The notes: generated by a model not told the origin, from the sequence alone. DNA of 64,000 bases from Gammaproteobacteria bacterium RIFCSPHIGHO2_12_FULL_63_22 (GCA_001801685.1 MGYJ01000019.1:1-64000), one strand, 5' to 3'; shown: positions 26,971 to 35,585, numbered from the stretch's first letter. Program-made: numbers and translations.

Positions 26971-27576
26971 TCAAGCCCGCTGGGCGATGAGATAGGCATG
27001 CTTGTCGCTTGGGCCGTGATCGAACTCGAAATGGCGGCACTGGCAGTTCGCTGCTTCCAGCGTCCTGAGGATCGCGGGGATGCCGGGGGCGGCGTGGTAG
27101 AGCGATTGACCGTAGCAGGTTGCGGTGACCTCTTCGGGCTGGTCGACTCCGCCTGTCGAGAAGATGAGCACCCCGCGTGCGGAAAGCGCGTCGCACAACT
27201 TCCGGATGACCGCGAGCTGCCGGTCCAGCGGCACGTGCCAGATGCTGTCCCACGCAGAGATGAAGTCGTACGGGCGAGGGATTTCCCAGGTGCAAATGTC
27301 CACCTGGTGAAAAGTCGCTGCCGGATTGTGCTGGCGGGCGCGCCGAAGCATCTCCGCGGACAGATCCAGGGCGGTGACCTCGAAGCCGTGCTGCAGCAGC
27401 AGGGAGACGATGCGTCCGTTCGGGCCACAGCCCACGTCCAACGCCGAACCGTCGGTCGACGCGAACGCTAGCGCGCGCTGGTGCTGCGCCATTCCGTTCG
27501 AGTGATCGAAGCCGGGATGGTCCCAGTGTTCGGCAATCTTGTCGTACACGGCGGCCGTAAGCCATGGACTCACCAT
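26971..27576 (-). CDS. Class I SAM-dependent methyltransferase
   Basis: 201 residues. The Rossmann methyltransferase core has motif I ALDVGCGPNGR near 45-55, the acidic end of strand 2 in VTALDLSAEML, an ATFHQVDICTWE strand 3, and SAWDSIWHVP at motif IV. It fits the Methyltransf_11/25 small-molecule group; substrate unknown. No export signal. The small membrane-protein gene follows on the same strand. Confidence 0.85.
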   Translation of the reverse strand: MVSPWLTAAVYDKIAEHWDHPGFDHSNGMAQHQRALAFASTDGSALDVGCGPNGRIVSLLLQHGFEVTALDLSAEMLRRARQHNPAATFHQVDICTWEIPRPYDFISAWDSIWHVPLDRQLAVIRKLCDALSARGVLIFSTGGVDQPEEVTATCYGQSLYHAAPGIPAILRTLEAANCQCRHFEFDHGPSDKHAYLIAQRA

Positions 27577-27685
27577 GCTAGACGTCAGAATGTCCGGTGT
27601 TCACTCAAGCGCGAGGCTCGGCCTGGGTGATCTGATACACCGGGTATCGCGCGAGCAAGGCACTGCCATGGATAAAAACACTGCG

Positions 27686-27868
27686 CTAATCGTTGTCGTC
27701 CGGCGAGACCACATTTCCCTTTTCATCGATATAGCAGGTGCCCGGGGCACCACAGATTGCGCCAGTAAGATCGACGATGAAAATTACGCGCGAGGCGTAC
27801 GCCGAGGACGCAAAGAGAGCGCCGCACAAAAGCAGGATTAAGGTCGATTTGCGTGGTTTACTGGACAT
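27686..27868 (-). CDS. Small exported protein, 60 residues
   Basis: ATG 27868, with GAGGG about 12 nt upstream. The product is a signal peptide (KSTLILLLCGALFASSAYA, residues 7-25) plus about 35 mature residues containing two Cys (AICGAPGTCYID) that could form a disulfide, and an acidic DDND end. No family recognised. It follows the sensor/regulator pair on the same strand. Confidence 0.5.
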   Translation of the reverse strand: MSSKPRKSTLILLLCGALFASSAYASRVIFIVDLTGAICGAPGTCYIDEKGNVVSPDDND

Positions 27869-27893
27869 CGATATAGGCCCTCGTTCCGTTCAA

Positions 27894-28094
27894 CTATGTT
27901 GCCAATCGGTTGGGATGTTGGGTGCGCAAGAGGTTGGCACCGTCAGATGACATTAGCAGCAGCTCGTGACCCTGTGCCTGCATCCCGTCACGTGGATTCC
28001 GGTGTTTGTCACTTCGCGTCATCGACTGCTTGCCCGCATCGACGAGGGACGCCTGGGCGAGAAAGACGAGGCCGAGCAGCAGTCGGCCTATCAA
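27894..28094 (-). CDS. Possible small exported protein with TTG start
   Basis: 66 residues from TTG 28094. The preceding LytTR regulator ends 11 nt upstream, and the ribosome-site-like GAGGCG overlaps that stop codon. The N-terminus MIGRLLLGLVFLAQASLVDA is a convincing signal peptide; the remaining 45 residues are basic and featureless. The rare start codon and lack of a family keep confidence low. Confidence 0.38.
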   Translation of the reverse strand: MIGRLLLGLVFLAQASLVDAGKQSMTRSDKHRNPRDGMQAQGHELLLMSSDGANLLRTQHPNRLAT

Positions 28095-28105
28095 GTGCTT
28101 TCGCC

Positions 28106-28951
28106 TCAGGCAACGCCTCGTGACATCTGCTCGCGAACCGCAGCCACATGGCGCAGGCTCACCGGTACGCAGGCGCCACAGCGAAGCTTGGCCAGGTAGG
28201 ACCCATCCGAGACCACCTGCAGTTCGCGCAATTGCTCGCGACGAACGATGGCCGTTCGGTGCGTGCGCAGGAACTCCGCGGGGTCCAGGCGCGGTTCCAG
28301 CCTGGACAGGGGAATTCGATGGAGCACGCTACGACTGCCGACCTGCAACTCGACGTAGTTGCCCGCGGATGCCACCCAGTCCACGTCGGCCAGGTCGATC
28401 ACCTCGAGCTTGCCGACGGAGCGCACGCTGAAGCGCCTGAGGAACGGCAAGTGCCGGCCGGCCTCACTGTCTGCCGCATCCTCCATGCAGGCACGCACGG
28501 CGGCGGCATAGCCACTGCGTTGCTGCAGTCCCAGCAGGGCCTCGGCCCGGCGCAGGGTCTGCGCCAGGCGTTCGTCGTCCAGCGGCTTGAGCAGGTAGTC
28601 CAATGCGTGGACGTCGAAGGCGTCGATGGCGTAGTGGCTGTGGGCGGTGACAAACACCAGCAAGGGCGGGTCCGGCATCGCGCACAACAGGCGCGCAAGG
28701 TCGAGTCCGGACTGCACCGGCATCTGCACGTCGATGAACACCACATCGACTGCCTGGCGCTCCAGCAGGGACAGCGCCGACAACGCACTGTCACATTCGG
28801 CAACGATCTGCCAACCCGTGAAGGGCGCCAGGGCCATGCGTAGGTTGGCGCGCCCGGGGGCCTCGTCGTCCACGATGGCGACGCGTACGGCCGGGGGCTC
28901 GCCGCCTCCCTCCGCGGACTGTGCAGCCTCGTCCGGGCTATTCGCCTGCAT
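28106..28951 (-). CDS. LytTR-family response regulator
   Basis: 281 residues from ATG 28951, overlapping the kinase gene by 14 nt. The receiver domain (about 20-140) has the acidic pair in AIVDDEA, phosphoacceptor Asp in VVFIDVQMP and Lys in DYLLKPLD. The C-terminal LytTR DNA-binding domain (about 180-280) includes EVIDLADVDWVASAGNYVEL and FLRTHRTAIV. Such regulators bind paired imperfect direct repeats. Cognate partner of the kinase encoded immediately upstream. Targets cannot be named from the sequence. Confidence 0.92.
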   Translation of the reverse strand: MQANSPDEAAQSAEGGGEPPAVRVAIVDDEAPGRANLRMALAPFTGWQIVAECDSALSALSLLERQAVDVVFIDVQMPVQSGLDLARLLCAMPDPPLLVFVTAHSHYAIDAFDVHALDYLLKPLDDERLAQTLRRAEALLGLQQRSGYAAAVRACMEDAADSEAGRHLPFLRRFSVRSVGKLEVIDLADVDWVASAGNYVELQVGSRSVLHRIPLSRLEPRLDPAEFLRTHRTAIVRREQLRELQVVSDGSYLAKLRCGACVPVSLRHVAAVREQMSRGVA

Positions 28952-30107
28952 GACGGGGAATCCGCAGTTCGACGACGAAACGGCCATCCACGGCGCGGGT
29001 GGAAAGCAGGGCGCGGTCCCCATACACCAGCGCAAGGCGGCCGCGGGTATTGCGCAGGCCGATGCCCGTGCCACCGTTGCTGCCGGGCCCAGCATGGATC
29101 GGATTACTCAGGGTGATGCCGATCACCTGTTCGCCGGCATCGATGACCATGCGGATGTCGGAACGCCCGCCACCCGCCTCCAGGTCGTGCCGCAATCCAT
29201 TCTCCACCAGCGGCTGAATCATGAATGGCGGGCAGTCGACCTTGCGCAGCGAGTCATCGACGCCTTGCACACTCCACTGCAAGCTATCGCCGTAGCGGAT
29301 CTTCTGCAGGCTGATGTAGTCCTGGGCGAAGGTAACTTCGTCGGCCAGGGTAGTCCAGTCCCGGTCGCTGGCCGCGATCGCATAGCGAAGCAGCTCGCTC
29401 AATTTCTGGATCGCGGACAACGCCTTCGACTGTTCGCCGCCTCGCACCAGGGCGCTGATTGCATTCAGCGCATTGAAGAGGAAATGCGGCTCAAGCTGGC
29501 CCTTCAGCGCAACCATCTTCGCCTCTTCCACTTGCAGGCGCAGCGACAGGTTTTCCGCCTGGATCTGCCGTCTCACACGCTCGTCGCGAAGTGCGCGCTG
29601 GAAGACCACCAGCGCATAGATGAACGCGAAGCCGCCCAGGAAGAGCACGTAATCGATGAAGACGAACATCGCCGGATGCCGGGATAGCTGCGTGGCGAAG
29701 TCCGAAAGGGGTAGACCCCGGTCGAGCATCCCGAGCAGCACCAGGTACATCTCGTACGGCACCATGAAGCCGACCGACGCCACCGCCAGGATCGCCGCGA
29801 ACACCGACGGCCGGGTAAGCGTGAGGGATGTCTTGCTCAGCCACAGGTACGACACGTAGCTGAATAGCACCCAAGGCAGGTAGAGCCGCGAGGTCTCCAG
29901 CAAGACAAGAAGCAGATCCGGGCGGGAACCCGCGCGGGCCATGTCGTTGTACGAAGCCAAGGACTGGAATAGGCAAACAGCGGTCCAGGCGAGCGCTGAA
30001 ACGGCCAGCACCCGACCACGACCCCTGGCCGCTGTGCCAGCGGCAGACAGGCCCGCCGCCGGCATCGTTGCCGGCGGAGTGTGGGTCACAGCATGAATGG
30101 TAGCCAT
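28938..30107 (-). CDS. LytS-type membrane sensor histidine kinase
   Basis: 389 residues from ATG 30107. About four hydrophobic segments lie in residues 33-170 (VLAVSALAWTAVCLFQSL, YLPWVLFSYVSYLWL, VFAAILAVASVGFMV, FVFIDYVLFLGGFAFIYALV). A short coiled region leads into the His_kinase domain with LEPHFLFNALNAIS (His208) and an HATPase with LVENGLRHDLEAG and GTGIGLRNTRGRL. No periplasmic sensor domain is apparent, so the membrane segments probably sense the signal. Downstream, the LytTR regulator overlaps by 14 nt. It diverges from the MBL-fold gene at 30290. Confidence 0.9.
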   Translation of the reverse strand: MATIHAVTHTPPATMPAAGLSAAGTAARGRGRVLAVSALAWTAVCLFQSLASYNDMARAGSRPDLLLVLLETSRLYLPWVLFSYVSYLWLSKTSLTLTRPSVFAAILAVASVGFMVPYEMYLVLLGMLDRGLPLSDFATQLSRHPAMFVFIDYVLFLGGFAFIYALVVFQRALRDERVRRQIQAENLSLRLQVEEAKMVALKGQLEPHFLFNALNAISALVRGGEQSKALSAIQKLSELLRYAIAASDRDWTTLADEVTFAQDYISLQKIRYGDSLQWSVQGVDDSLRKVDCPPFMIQPLVENGLRHDLEAGGGRSDIRMVIDAGEQVIGITLSNPIHAGPGSNGGTGIGLRNTRGRLALVYGDRALLSTRAVDGRFVVELRIPRHAGE

Positions 30108-30289
30108 GGTTGAATCATAGGCCCCGTCAGGGGCCGCCGCCTTCCCGTTGCTCACATCGCGGCGGCTTTTCGTCCCTCGGTGCTCGCTCGTCGTCCCACT
30201 CACGTCCTGCCGGGCACGACTCGTCCCACCAAGCTTGTCCCCCGGCGGCCGCGCGGGAACCATGCTGGTTTCAGCCACTGGAGTCGCCC

Positions 30290-31264
30290 GTGCTTCGCAA
30301 GAATCTACTCGCTTCCCTTCTGGTCGCGGCTCTCGCGGCCAGCACTTCGACACTAGCCGATCCCGAGGGGCCGGCCGTGCGCATCCACCGCTACGCCACG
30401 ACCGACCACAGCTGGGGCGTCAACGCCTACTGGCTGGAGTCCGACCAGGGCATCGTGCTGGTGGACGCATTGCTACTCGGCTCGGACGTGCGTCCACTTA
30501 TCGGCGCGATCCGCAGCACGGGCAAACCCCTGGCGGGCATCCTTATCACCCATCCACATGTGGACCATTTTGGTGGAGTGCCGCTTCTGCGCGAGGCGTT
30601 CGGCCCGGTGCCCGTCTACTCGACTGGAGAGACGGCTACGCGCATCGAACGCGTCCTGAGCCAGGCCCGGGCAGGCGCGTGGTCCAAGCCCTTTGGCGAT
30701 GAGTTTCCGACTGTTGCGGTGGTCCCGGACCACCAACCAGCTTCGGGCGAGGAGTTCAGCCTGGCGGGCATGCGGTTCCGCTTCCGGGACCTGGGCCCGA
30801 TGGAGGCGGGAGACAACGCCGTGGTGGAGAACCTGGACACCGGCGCGCTATTCACGGGCGATGCCACGGTGTTCCGCGCAATGGTCTTCGTCGGCGAAGG
30901 TCGTTCCTGCCGGGTGCTGAAGGGACTGGCCGTGCTCGGGCGGGACTATCCGGCGTCGACCATCGCCTATTCGGGCCACTACGACCCGGCACCGCTGCAC
31001 ACAGTGCTTGAAGGCAACATCGCGCAAGTGCGCGCGATGCGGAAGTTGATGGCCGAATCCCTAGCCGCTAGCGATAGCCGTGCGGCCGATGGGGCCCTGA
31101 AGGAAACCGTTCGAGCTGACCTCGCCGCCCGCATGGCGAACTTGCTCCAGGGTCACCTCACCTACGGGTTCGGTGCCCAGGTTGCGGCCTACGAACTCAA
31201 CATGCCTGGGCTGGAGTCGGAGTTGGCAAAGGAATCCTCGACAGGCGAGGCCTGCCAGGACTAG
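30290..31264 (+). CDS. Exported metallo-beta-lactamase-fold hydrolase
   Basis: 324 residues from GTG 30290, which has GGAG 7 nt upstream and yields a signal peptide (RKNLLASLLVAALAASTS). The metal motif HPHVDH (H88, H90, D92, H93) is intact and the late His is in SGHYDP. The position that usually holds the third His is replaced in LGPMEAGDN, as in some uncharacterised MBL groups. A helical C-terminal extension (about 250-324) is specific to this protein and recurs as a lone fragment at 31485-31739. Beta-lactamase activity should not be assumed. Confidence 0.82.
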   Translation: MLRKNLLASLLVAALAASTSTLADPEGPAVRIHRYATTDHSWGVNAYWLESDQGIVLVDALLLGSDVRPLIGAIRSTGKPLAGILITHPHVDHFGGVPLLREAFGPVPVYSTGETATRIERVLSQARAGAWSKPFGDEFPTVAVVPDHQPASGEEFSLAGMRFRFRDLGPMEAGDNAVVENLDTGALFTGDATVFRAMVFVGEGRSCRVLKGLAVLGRDYPASTIAYSGHYDPAPLHTVLEGNIAQVRAMRKLMAESLAASDSRAADGALKETVRADLAARMANLLQGHLTYGFGAQVAAYELNMPGLESELAKESSTGEACQD

Positions 31265-31312
31265 TCGACCAGGGTACCGAGATCGTTCTCCAGCGAGACC
31301 GACTCCCAGGCG

Positions 31313-31366
31313 AAAAGCAGCCCCGTCGTGGGGTTCGTGGAAAAGTCCACGGCGACGGGGCCGGAA
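31313..31366. repeat. 54-bp structured intergenic repeat, copy 1
   Basis: Identical over 54 bp to 32356-32409, with similarity continuing past its right edge (GGACTCG and CCGGGCG). Outer arms GCCCCGTCG and CGACGGGGC enclose an inner CGTGGA/TCCACG stem with an AAAG loop. It starts 48 nt after the MBL gene stop. Possibly a REP-like element or stabilising/terminating hairpin. Confidence 0.8.
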
Positions 31367-31484
31367 AGTGGGACTCGAGTGCCGGGCGAATCTTTGCACC
31401 TGTGAGATGAGCACGTCTCAGCGCTTAGGAAACGCCATTCCAAACCCTCGAGCCTTCGGCGGAGGCAACTGGATTTTTGAACGA

Positions 31485-31739
31485 ATGGCGCGCGATCAGA
31501 CCGGCAGCCGCAAGTTGATGGCCGACGCACTGGCCGATCCAGCCAATCGGGATGCAGAAGGCGGGCTGAAGGAATCGGTGAGATCGGACCTAACCGCACG
31601 CGCGGCAAGATTGCTGGCGGACCAACCGACTTACGGCTTCGGCGCCCAAGCCGCTGCCTCGGATCTCAGCCTTCCAGGGCTGGAAGGTGAAATGCGCCTG
31701 GAGCTGAAGGACGGCAAAGGCTGCTCCATCCAGGAGTAG
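31485..31739 (+). pseudogene. Remnant of a second MBL-fold gene (C-terminal extension only)
   Basis: From ATG 31485 the frame encodes 84 residues. By eye, 37 of 62 positions match the C-terminal extension of the preceding MBL-fold protein, including the shared RKLMA start and the TYGFGAQ and PGLE motifs. The catalytic domain is absent: the sequence upstream runs into the 54-bp repeat. GGAGG occurs about 20 nt before the ATG, too far for normal initiation. Most simply a decayed tandem duplicate, though a stand-alone small protein cannot be excluded. The stop abuts the end of the convergent acetyltransferase gene. Confidence 0.65.
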
Positions 31740-32318
31740 TCATCCCGCCAGTGTTGGCGTCGGTACCGCCGCCAGGCGCTTGCGAAACAGTACGCGGTGC
31801 TGCCCGGGCCCGGCGTAGTCTGCAAACACGGCGATGCCGTGGGCGAACCCTCCCCCATCAACCACCTCGAATCCGATCTGGCGGTGAAAGGCAATCAGGG
31901 AACTGCTGACGGGCGAAGCGATGGAATGTACCTCGGTGCAACCCATCGACCCGGCAAGGTCGAAGAAGTGTGAAAACAGGGTTCGCCCGAGTCCCCGCCG
32001 GCGGCATGCCCGCGAGATGGAAACGTAGTGGATGTAGGCGATCTCTGCAGAAGTCTGCGATCTGAAACCAACCAATACCCCTACCGGCTGCGTATCTTCC
32101 AGCAGCAGCAGGCTGGTGTCGGCGAAGTGCTGCAGGAAGGAGCGTGGCAGCGCCACGCCCAGGAAACGACCGCCCGACCAGGCATCGACGCGCTCGGCAA
32201 CCATGGGGTAATCGTCAGGTTGCATCCGCCGGACCGACACCCGTTCGGGATGTGGCCCGGGACGAGAACCAGGGCGCATCCGACCGGTGGCAGGAACCAT
32301 CTGGACGGCGTTCAACAT
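31740..32318 (-). CDS. GNAT family N-acetyltransferase
   Basis: 192 residues. A GNAT core at about 28-165 shows VRRMQPDDYPMVAERVDAW, the acetyl-CoA loop SRACRRRGLGRTLFSHF (RRRGLG) and FHRQIGFEVVDGGG. The C-terminal VLFRKRL closes the fold. Substrate unknown; cytoplasmic. The gene lies between the two copies of the 54-bp repeat and meets the MBL remnant tail to tail without a spacer. Confidence 0.83.
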   Translation of the reverse strand: MLNAVQMVPATGRMRPGSRPGPHPERVSVRRMQPDDYPMVAERVDAWSGGRFLGVALPRSFLQHFADTSLLLLEDTQPVGVLVGFRSQTSAEIAYIHYVSISRACRRRGLGRTLFSHFFDLAGSMGCTEVHSIASPVSSSLIAFHRQIGFEVVDGGGFAHGIAVFADYAGPGQHRVLFRKRLAAVPTPTLAG

Positions 32319-32355
32319 GGGTCACTTCCTCCAACCCGTCTTCGAGCCCGAAACA

Positions 32356-32409
32356 AAAAGCAGCCCCGTCGTGGGGTTCGTGGAAAAGTCCACGGCGACG
32401 GGGCCGGAA
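32356..32409. repeat. 54-bp structured intergenic repeat, copy 2
   Basis: Identical to 31313-31366 and in the same orientation. It lies between the start of the GNAT gene and the 3' end of the TonB receptor gene, about 1.04 kb from copy 1. The two copies bracket the MBL remnant and the GNAT gene. Confidence 0.8.
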
Positions 32410-32418
32410 GGGGGACTC

Positions 32419-32445
32419 GGGCGCCGGGCGTGTCGCCCGGCGCCC
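32419..32445 (-). terminator. 12-bp perfect hairpin after the TonB receptor gene
   Basis: GGGCGCCGGGCG (32419-32430) and its exact complement (32434-32445) flank a 3-nt TGT loop, 7 nt beyond the receptor stop codon. There is no T-run, so termination would need Rho or the hairpin may protect the 3' end. Confidence 0.55.
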
Positions 32446-32452
32446 ACCTGCA

Positions 32453-35400
32453 TCAGAAGTCGTACTGGACCATGAAGCGGAAGGACCTCGGCGCCTGGAA
32501 CGCCGTTGGCGTGCGATAGGTCGTAGAGGTGATCGGCTGGCCGACGCCGTTCTCGCCAAGCTCGGAGACCTCGGTCACGGCATGCTCGTTGAAAACATTG
32601 AACACGTCCGCCTTCAGGGTCAGGTGACCGTCAGCCCAATTGGGCTGGTAGGACAGGTTCAAGTCGACGGTGCGACTCCAGTCGGTTCGACCAACGCTGC
32701 CGCGCGGCACGATCGTAGTGCCGTTGTCGTAGCGGGTAAGCGGCCCGCGGAACGTGTCCACCCAATCACCCTCCTGGCCGCAGGAGAAGTAGCCCGCACC
32801 GTAGCCCGGATCATTACCCAGCACACCGAGGCAACTGATCGGGCGGCCGGATTGAATGAGAAGGTTGGCGCCGATCGCCCATTCGTCGGTGATCTCGTAG
32901 TTGCCGAACAGCTTGAAGCTGTGGCGACGATCGTTCGGCAGGTAGCCGAGCGAACCCAGGGTGAGCTCCGGATAGTCGAAGTCCGTGGTCTGGTTGGTAT
33001 CGGTCTGGCCGTTGTCGGACTTCACGCCGCCTTCGGTGTTGCCGTAGCTCTTGGACCACGTGTAGGAGCCCTGGAGGAAGAACTTGTCCCAGCTGCCCTC
33101 GACGAAGAACTCCAATGCCTTGTAGGTCCGCTCCACGTCCGGACCGAGGGTATCGGCGTCGAGTTGCACGGTCTCCAGCGTGCCGTCCCCATCCACGTCG
33201 ACGAGAAACGTCGCGTCGCTGCCCGGATTGTAGAGGTGGCAGAAGGCAAAGCCCGGCGTATACGGGTTGTAGGGCAAGCCATTGTCGTGGGCGTACGCAT
33301 AGATCGGTCGGTAATCGCACTGATCGTCAATGGCCGACTTCAGGTCGCGGTAGATACCACGCACGCCACCCGTGAGGTTATCTGTCAACTTGCCCTGGAC
33401 ACCGAAGATAAACTCGTCCTGGTACATCGGCTTTAGATTCTGGTCAGCGATGGTACTGGCGTCCTTGGTAACGCCGAACTCGTTGTTCAGATAGCGCAGC
33501 GAACCGCAACCACTCACTCCCGTCGGTGCGCCGGTGATGGGATCCACGCCCGTGTAGCGACAGGTCTGGGTGTCGAACAGCGAGGCGCTGGCGCCGCGTA
33601 CTGCCACCGTGGCGGACAGCGGCAACGCGTATCGTCCTGCGTTGCCATAGACCTTCAGGCTCGAATCGCCATTGACATCCCAGGAAAAGCCGAGACGCGG
33701 GCCGAACTGGTTCTTGATCTCGACAATCTTGCCGCCATCGCCGTTGATGTTCTCGAAGTTGTCCCAGCGAAGGCCGACGTAGCCCAGGAAATTGTCCGTG
33801 ACCTGCCAGCGGTCCTCGATGTAGTACGCGCTTGAGTTCACTTGTACTTCGGCGCCGGTCATGAAATGCCGGCGAGTCACGCGCAAGGTGCTCGGGCTGC
33901 TCGGGGTGCCGGTATAGATGTATCGGATGCCGCCCTCGTAGGTAGTGGCGTCGAAGCTGGTGAAGTCGTCGAGGTCGATGCCGAAGCGAAGACTGTGGTC
34001 GCCCAGCTGCCAGTCGGCGTCAATGCGGAACTGCTCGCGCTCATCGACTGCAGCAAGACTACCAATGGCGCTAAGGAACCCGCAGCCGCGGATCGGGGCC
34101 ACGGTACCCTGGGCCACACCGACGCGCGAGTCGATGACGTCCGGGCAGCCGAGCGACGGGTTGTTGAAGTCGCCGACCACGCCGTTGTACGACTCGGTCA
34201 CACCACCGGCAGTCACGCCATAGTTTTTGCGCTTGGACTCGGCCTGGCCGTACAGAGCCGAAAGTGTGAAGTTGTCAGTCAGGTAGCCCGTGTATTTGAG
34301 TGCCTTGCCGACGCCGCCGGTCTCGGTGAAGCTGGTTCCGAGCAACGCGCCCCGCCCCAGGCCATTGCTGCCAGGCAGACTGCTATAAACGTCGAACTCG
34401 TTCTTGTTCGTGTCATTGAAGGCCGTGAGTTCGAGCAGGTGGTCGTCGCTGATGTTCCAGTCGAGCTTCACCAGCCAGGTCGGGTCGCGGTCGGAGCTGG
34501 AAATGTTGGTGACGGACTGCGTGGTGCCATACACCTCGTTGCCGGTGCGACGACCATACTGCAGCAAGGCGTAGCCGAACAGGCGATCCTTCACCAGGGC
34601 GCCGCTGGCCCAGACGGCCGCAGAAGTCTGCGTCCCCGCCTCGTCCTGGCTGTTGTCAGCACGCAGCGCAACCGGATCAATTGCACCCGTGCTCACGTTA
34701 TAGCCGCCGTTCAAGTAGACGTTCGGGTTGCTGCCGCGCAGGGACTGTGGCGTCAAGAAGAGGTTTGCGCCAGCCTTGAAATCATTGGAGCCACGCTTGG
34801 TGACGACGTTGATGATGCCGCCTGTGGCGCGACCGAACTCGGCGCCATAGCCGCCAGTCTTCACCTGCTGCTCGGCGATCGCCTCGAACGGGATCTGGGC
34901 GAAATTGATGCTCTGGAACGAGTTGGAAATGTTGAAGCCGTTGACGAAGTACTGGTTTTCGGAAACAGCACCGCCGCCGAAGGAAGCGAGGTTGCCGAAT
35001 GCGGCGTCCCCCTTCACGGTACCCGGGGCCAACAAGGCCACGGCGGTAATGTCGCGCGGCACCGGGATCTTGGCGATTTGCTCGGCGGTCAGGATGGTGG
35101 TGGATTCGACTGAAGCCACGTCGATGGCATTGATCTGCGCACCACGGACTTGCACCACGTCCAGAGTGGTAGTGCCCTCGGCGGTACCGCCGATAGTCAC
35201 GGTTACGGTGCGGGACTTGCCGCCGGAAGTAACCGTGTAGCTTCCGGTGGGAAGCGAGCCGATGCGGTAGCTCCCGTCCGCGCCGGCGGTGATTTCACGG
35301 CGAAAACCCGTCGCCGGATTTTCCACCACTACCGCGGCGCCGGCATCCGTCGTGCCGGCGATCGATCCGGTCGAGTTGGATTGCGCCTGGACCTGGCCCG

Positions 35401-35467
35401 CCAGGCCCATGGTGAGCGCAAGTGCGAGAGCGCTCTTGCGCAACTGGTTGCTTCTGATTTCTTTCAT
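32453..35467 (-). CDS. TonB-dependent receptor, carboxypeptidase-regulatory (Oar-like) type
   Basis: 1004 residues, ATG 35467 with GGAG 10 nt upstream. After the signal peptide (ALALALTMGLAGQVQA) comes a CarboxypepD_reg-like fold (GSIAGTTDAGAAVVVENPAT, GSYRIGSLPTGSYTV) and then a plug (ILTAEQIAKIPVPRDITAVA, EQQVKTGGYGAEFGRATGG). The remainder is a 22-strand-type barrel ending in an aromatic signature (FRFMVQYDF). No canonical TonB box could be pinned down. Such receptors in Xanthomonadales import peptides, glycans or siderophores; the ligand is not evident. Its promoter region carries two GTGTGACGAA repeats. It fits as the uptake partner of the neighbouring hydrolases. Confidence 0.92.
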   Translation of the reverse strand: MKEIRSNQLRKSALALALTMGLAGQVQAQSNSTGSIAGTTDAGAAVVVENPATGFRREITAGADGSYRIGSLPTGSYTVTSGGKSRTVTVTIGGTAEGTTTLDVVQVRGAQINAIDVASVESTTILTAEQIAKIPVPRDITAVALLAPGTVKGDAAFGNLASFGGGAVSENQYFVNGFNISNSFQSINFAQIPFEAIAEQQVKTGGYGAEFGRATGGIINVVTKRGSNDFKAGANLFLTPQSLRGSNPNVYLNGGYNVSTGAIDPVALRADNSQDEAGTQTSAAVWASGALVKDRLFGYALLQYGRRTGNEVYGTTQSVTNISSSDRDPTWLVKLDWNISDDHLLELTAFNDTNKNEFDVYSSLPGSNGLGRGALLGTSFTETGGVGKALKYTGYLTDNFTLSALYGQAESKRKNYGVTAGGVTESYNGVVGDFNNPSLGCPDVIDSRVGVAQGTVAPIRGCGFLSAIGSLAAVDEREQFRIDADWQLGDHSLRFGIDLDDFTSFDATTYEGGIRYIYTGTPSSPSTLRVTRRHFMTGAEVQVNSSAYYIEDRWQVTDNFLGYVGLRWDNFENINGDGGKIVEIKNQFGPRLGFSWDVNGDSSLKVYGNAGRYALPLSATVAVRGASASLFDTQTCRYTGVDPITGAPTGVSGCGSLRYLNNEFGVTKDASTIADQNLKPMYQDEFIFGVQGKLTDNLTGGVRGIYRDLKSAIDDQCDYRPIYAYAHDNGLPYNPYTPGFAFCHLYNPGSDATFLVDVDGDGTLETVQLDADTLGPDVERTYKALEFFVEGSWDKFFLQGSYTWSKSYGNTEGGVKSDNGQTDTNQTTDFDYPELTLGSLGYLPNDRRHSFKLFGNYEITDEWAIGANLLIQSGRPISCLGVLGNDPGYGAGYFSCGQEGDWVDTFRGPLTRYDNGTTIVPRGSVGRTDWSRTVDLNLSYQPNWADGHLTLKADVFNVFNEHAVTEVSELGENGVGQPITSTTYRTPTAFQAPRSFRFMVQYDF

Positions 35468-35543
35468 TTGCGGCGATCTCCGTCACGTTAAGGTGATTCG
35501 AGGCGCCACGCTAAGGGAGTGTTAATTGGCCGACAAACGTCGT

Positions 35544-35574
35544 GTGACGAAGTTGTAGGCCTGTGTGACGAAAG
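35544..35574 (-). promoter_or_regulatory. Paired direct repeats upstream of the TonB receptor, possible operator
   Basis: The decamer GTGTGACGAA occurs at 35544-35553 and 35565-35574, 21 bp apart (two helical turns), in the 118-bp gap before the receptor gene. A same-face dimer, as used by LytTR-type or other direct-repeat regulators, is plausible. The gap also contains the end of ung. Confidence 0.45.
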
Positions 35575-35585
35575 CTAGCAATCGC

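Noticed and set aside
30110-30289. Upstream extension of the MBL-fold gene
   Set aside because: Arg/Ser/Pro-rich with no leader; GTG 30290 has GGAG at the right distance and starts the signal peptide.
30290-31264. Calling the MBL-fold protein a B3 beta-lactamase
   Set aside because: The third zinc His position is altered and a non-lactamase C-terminal extension is present; only the fold and the HxHxDH motif are supported.
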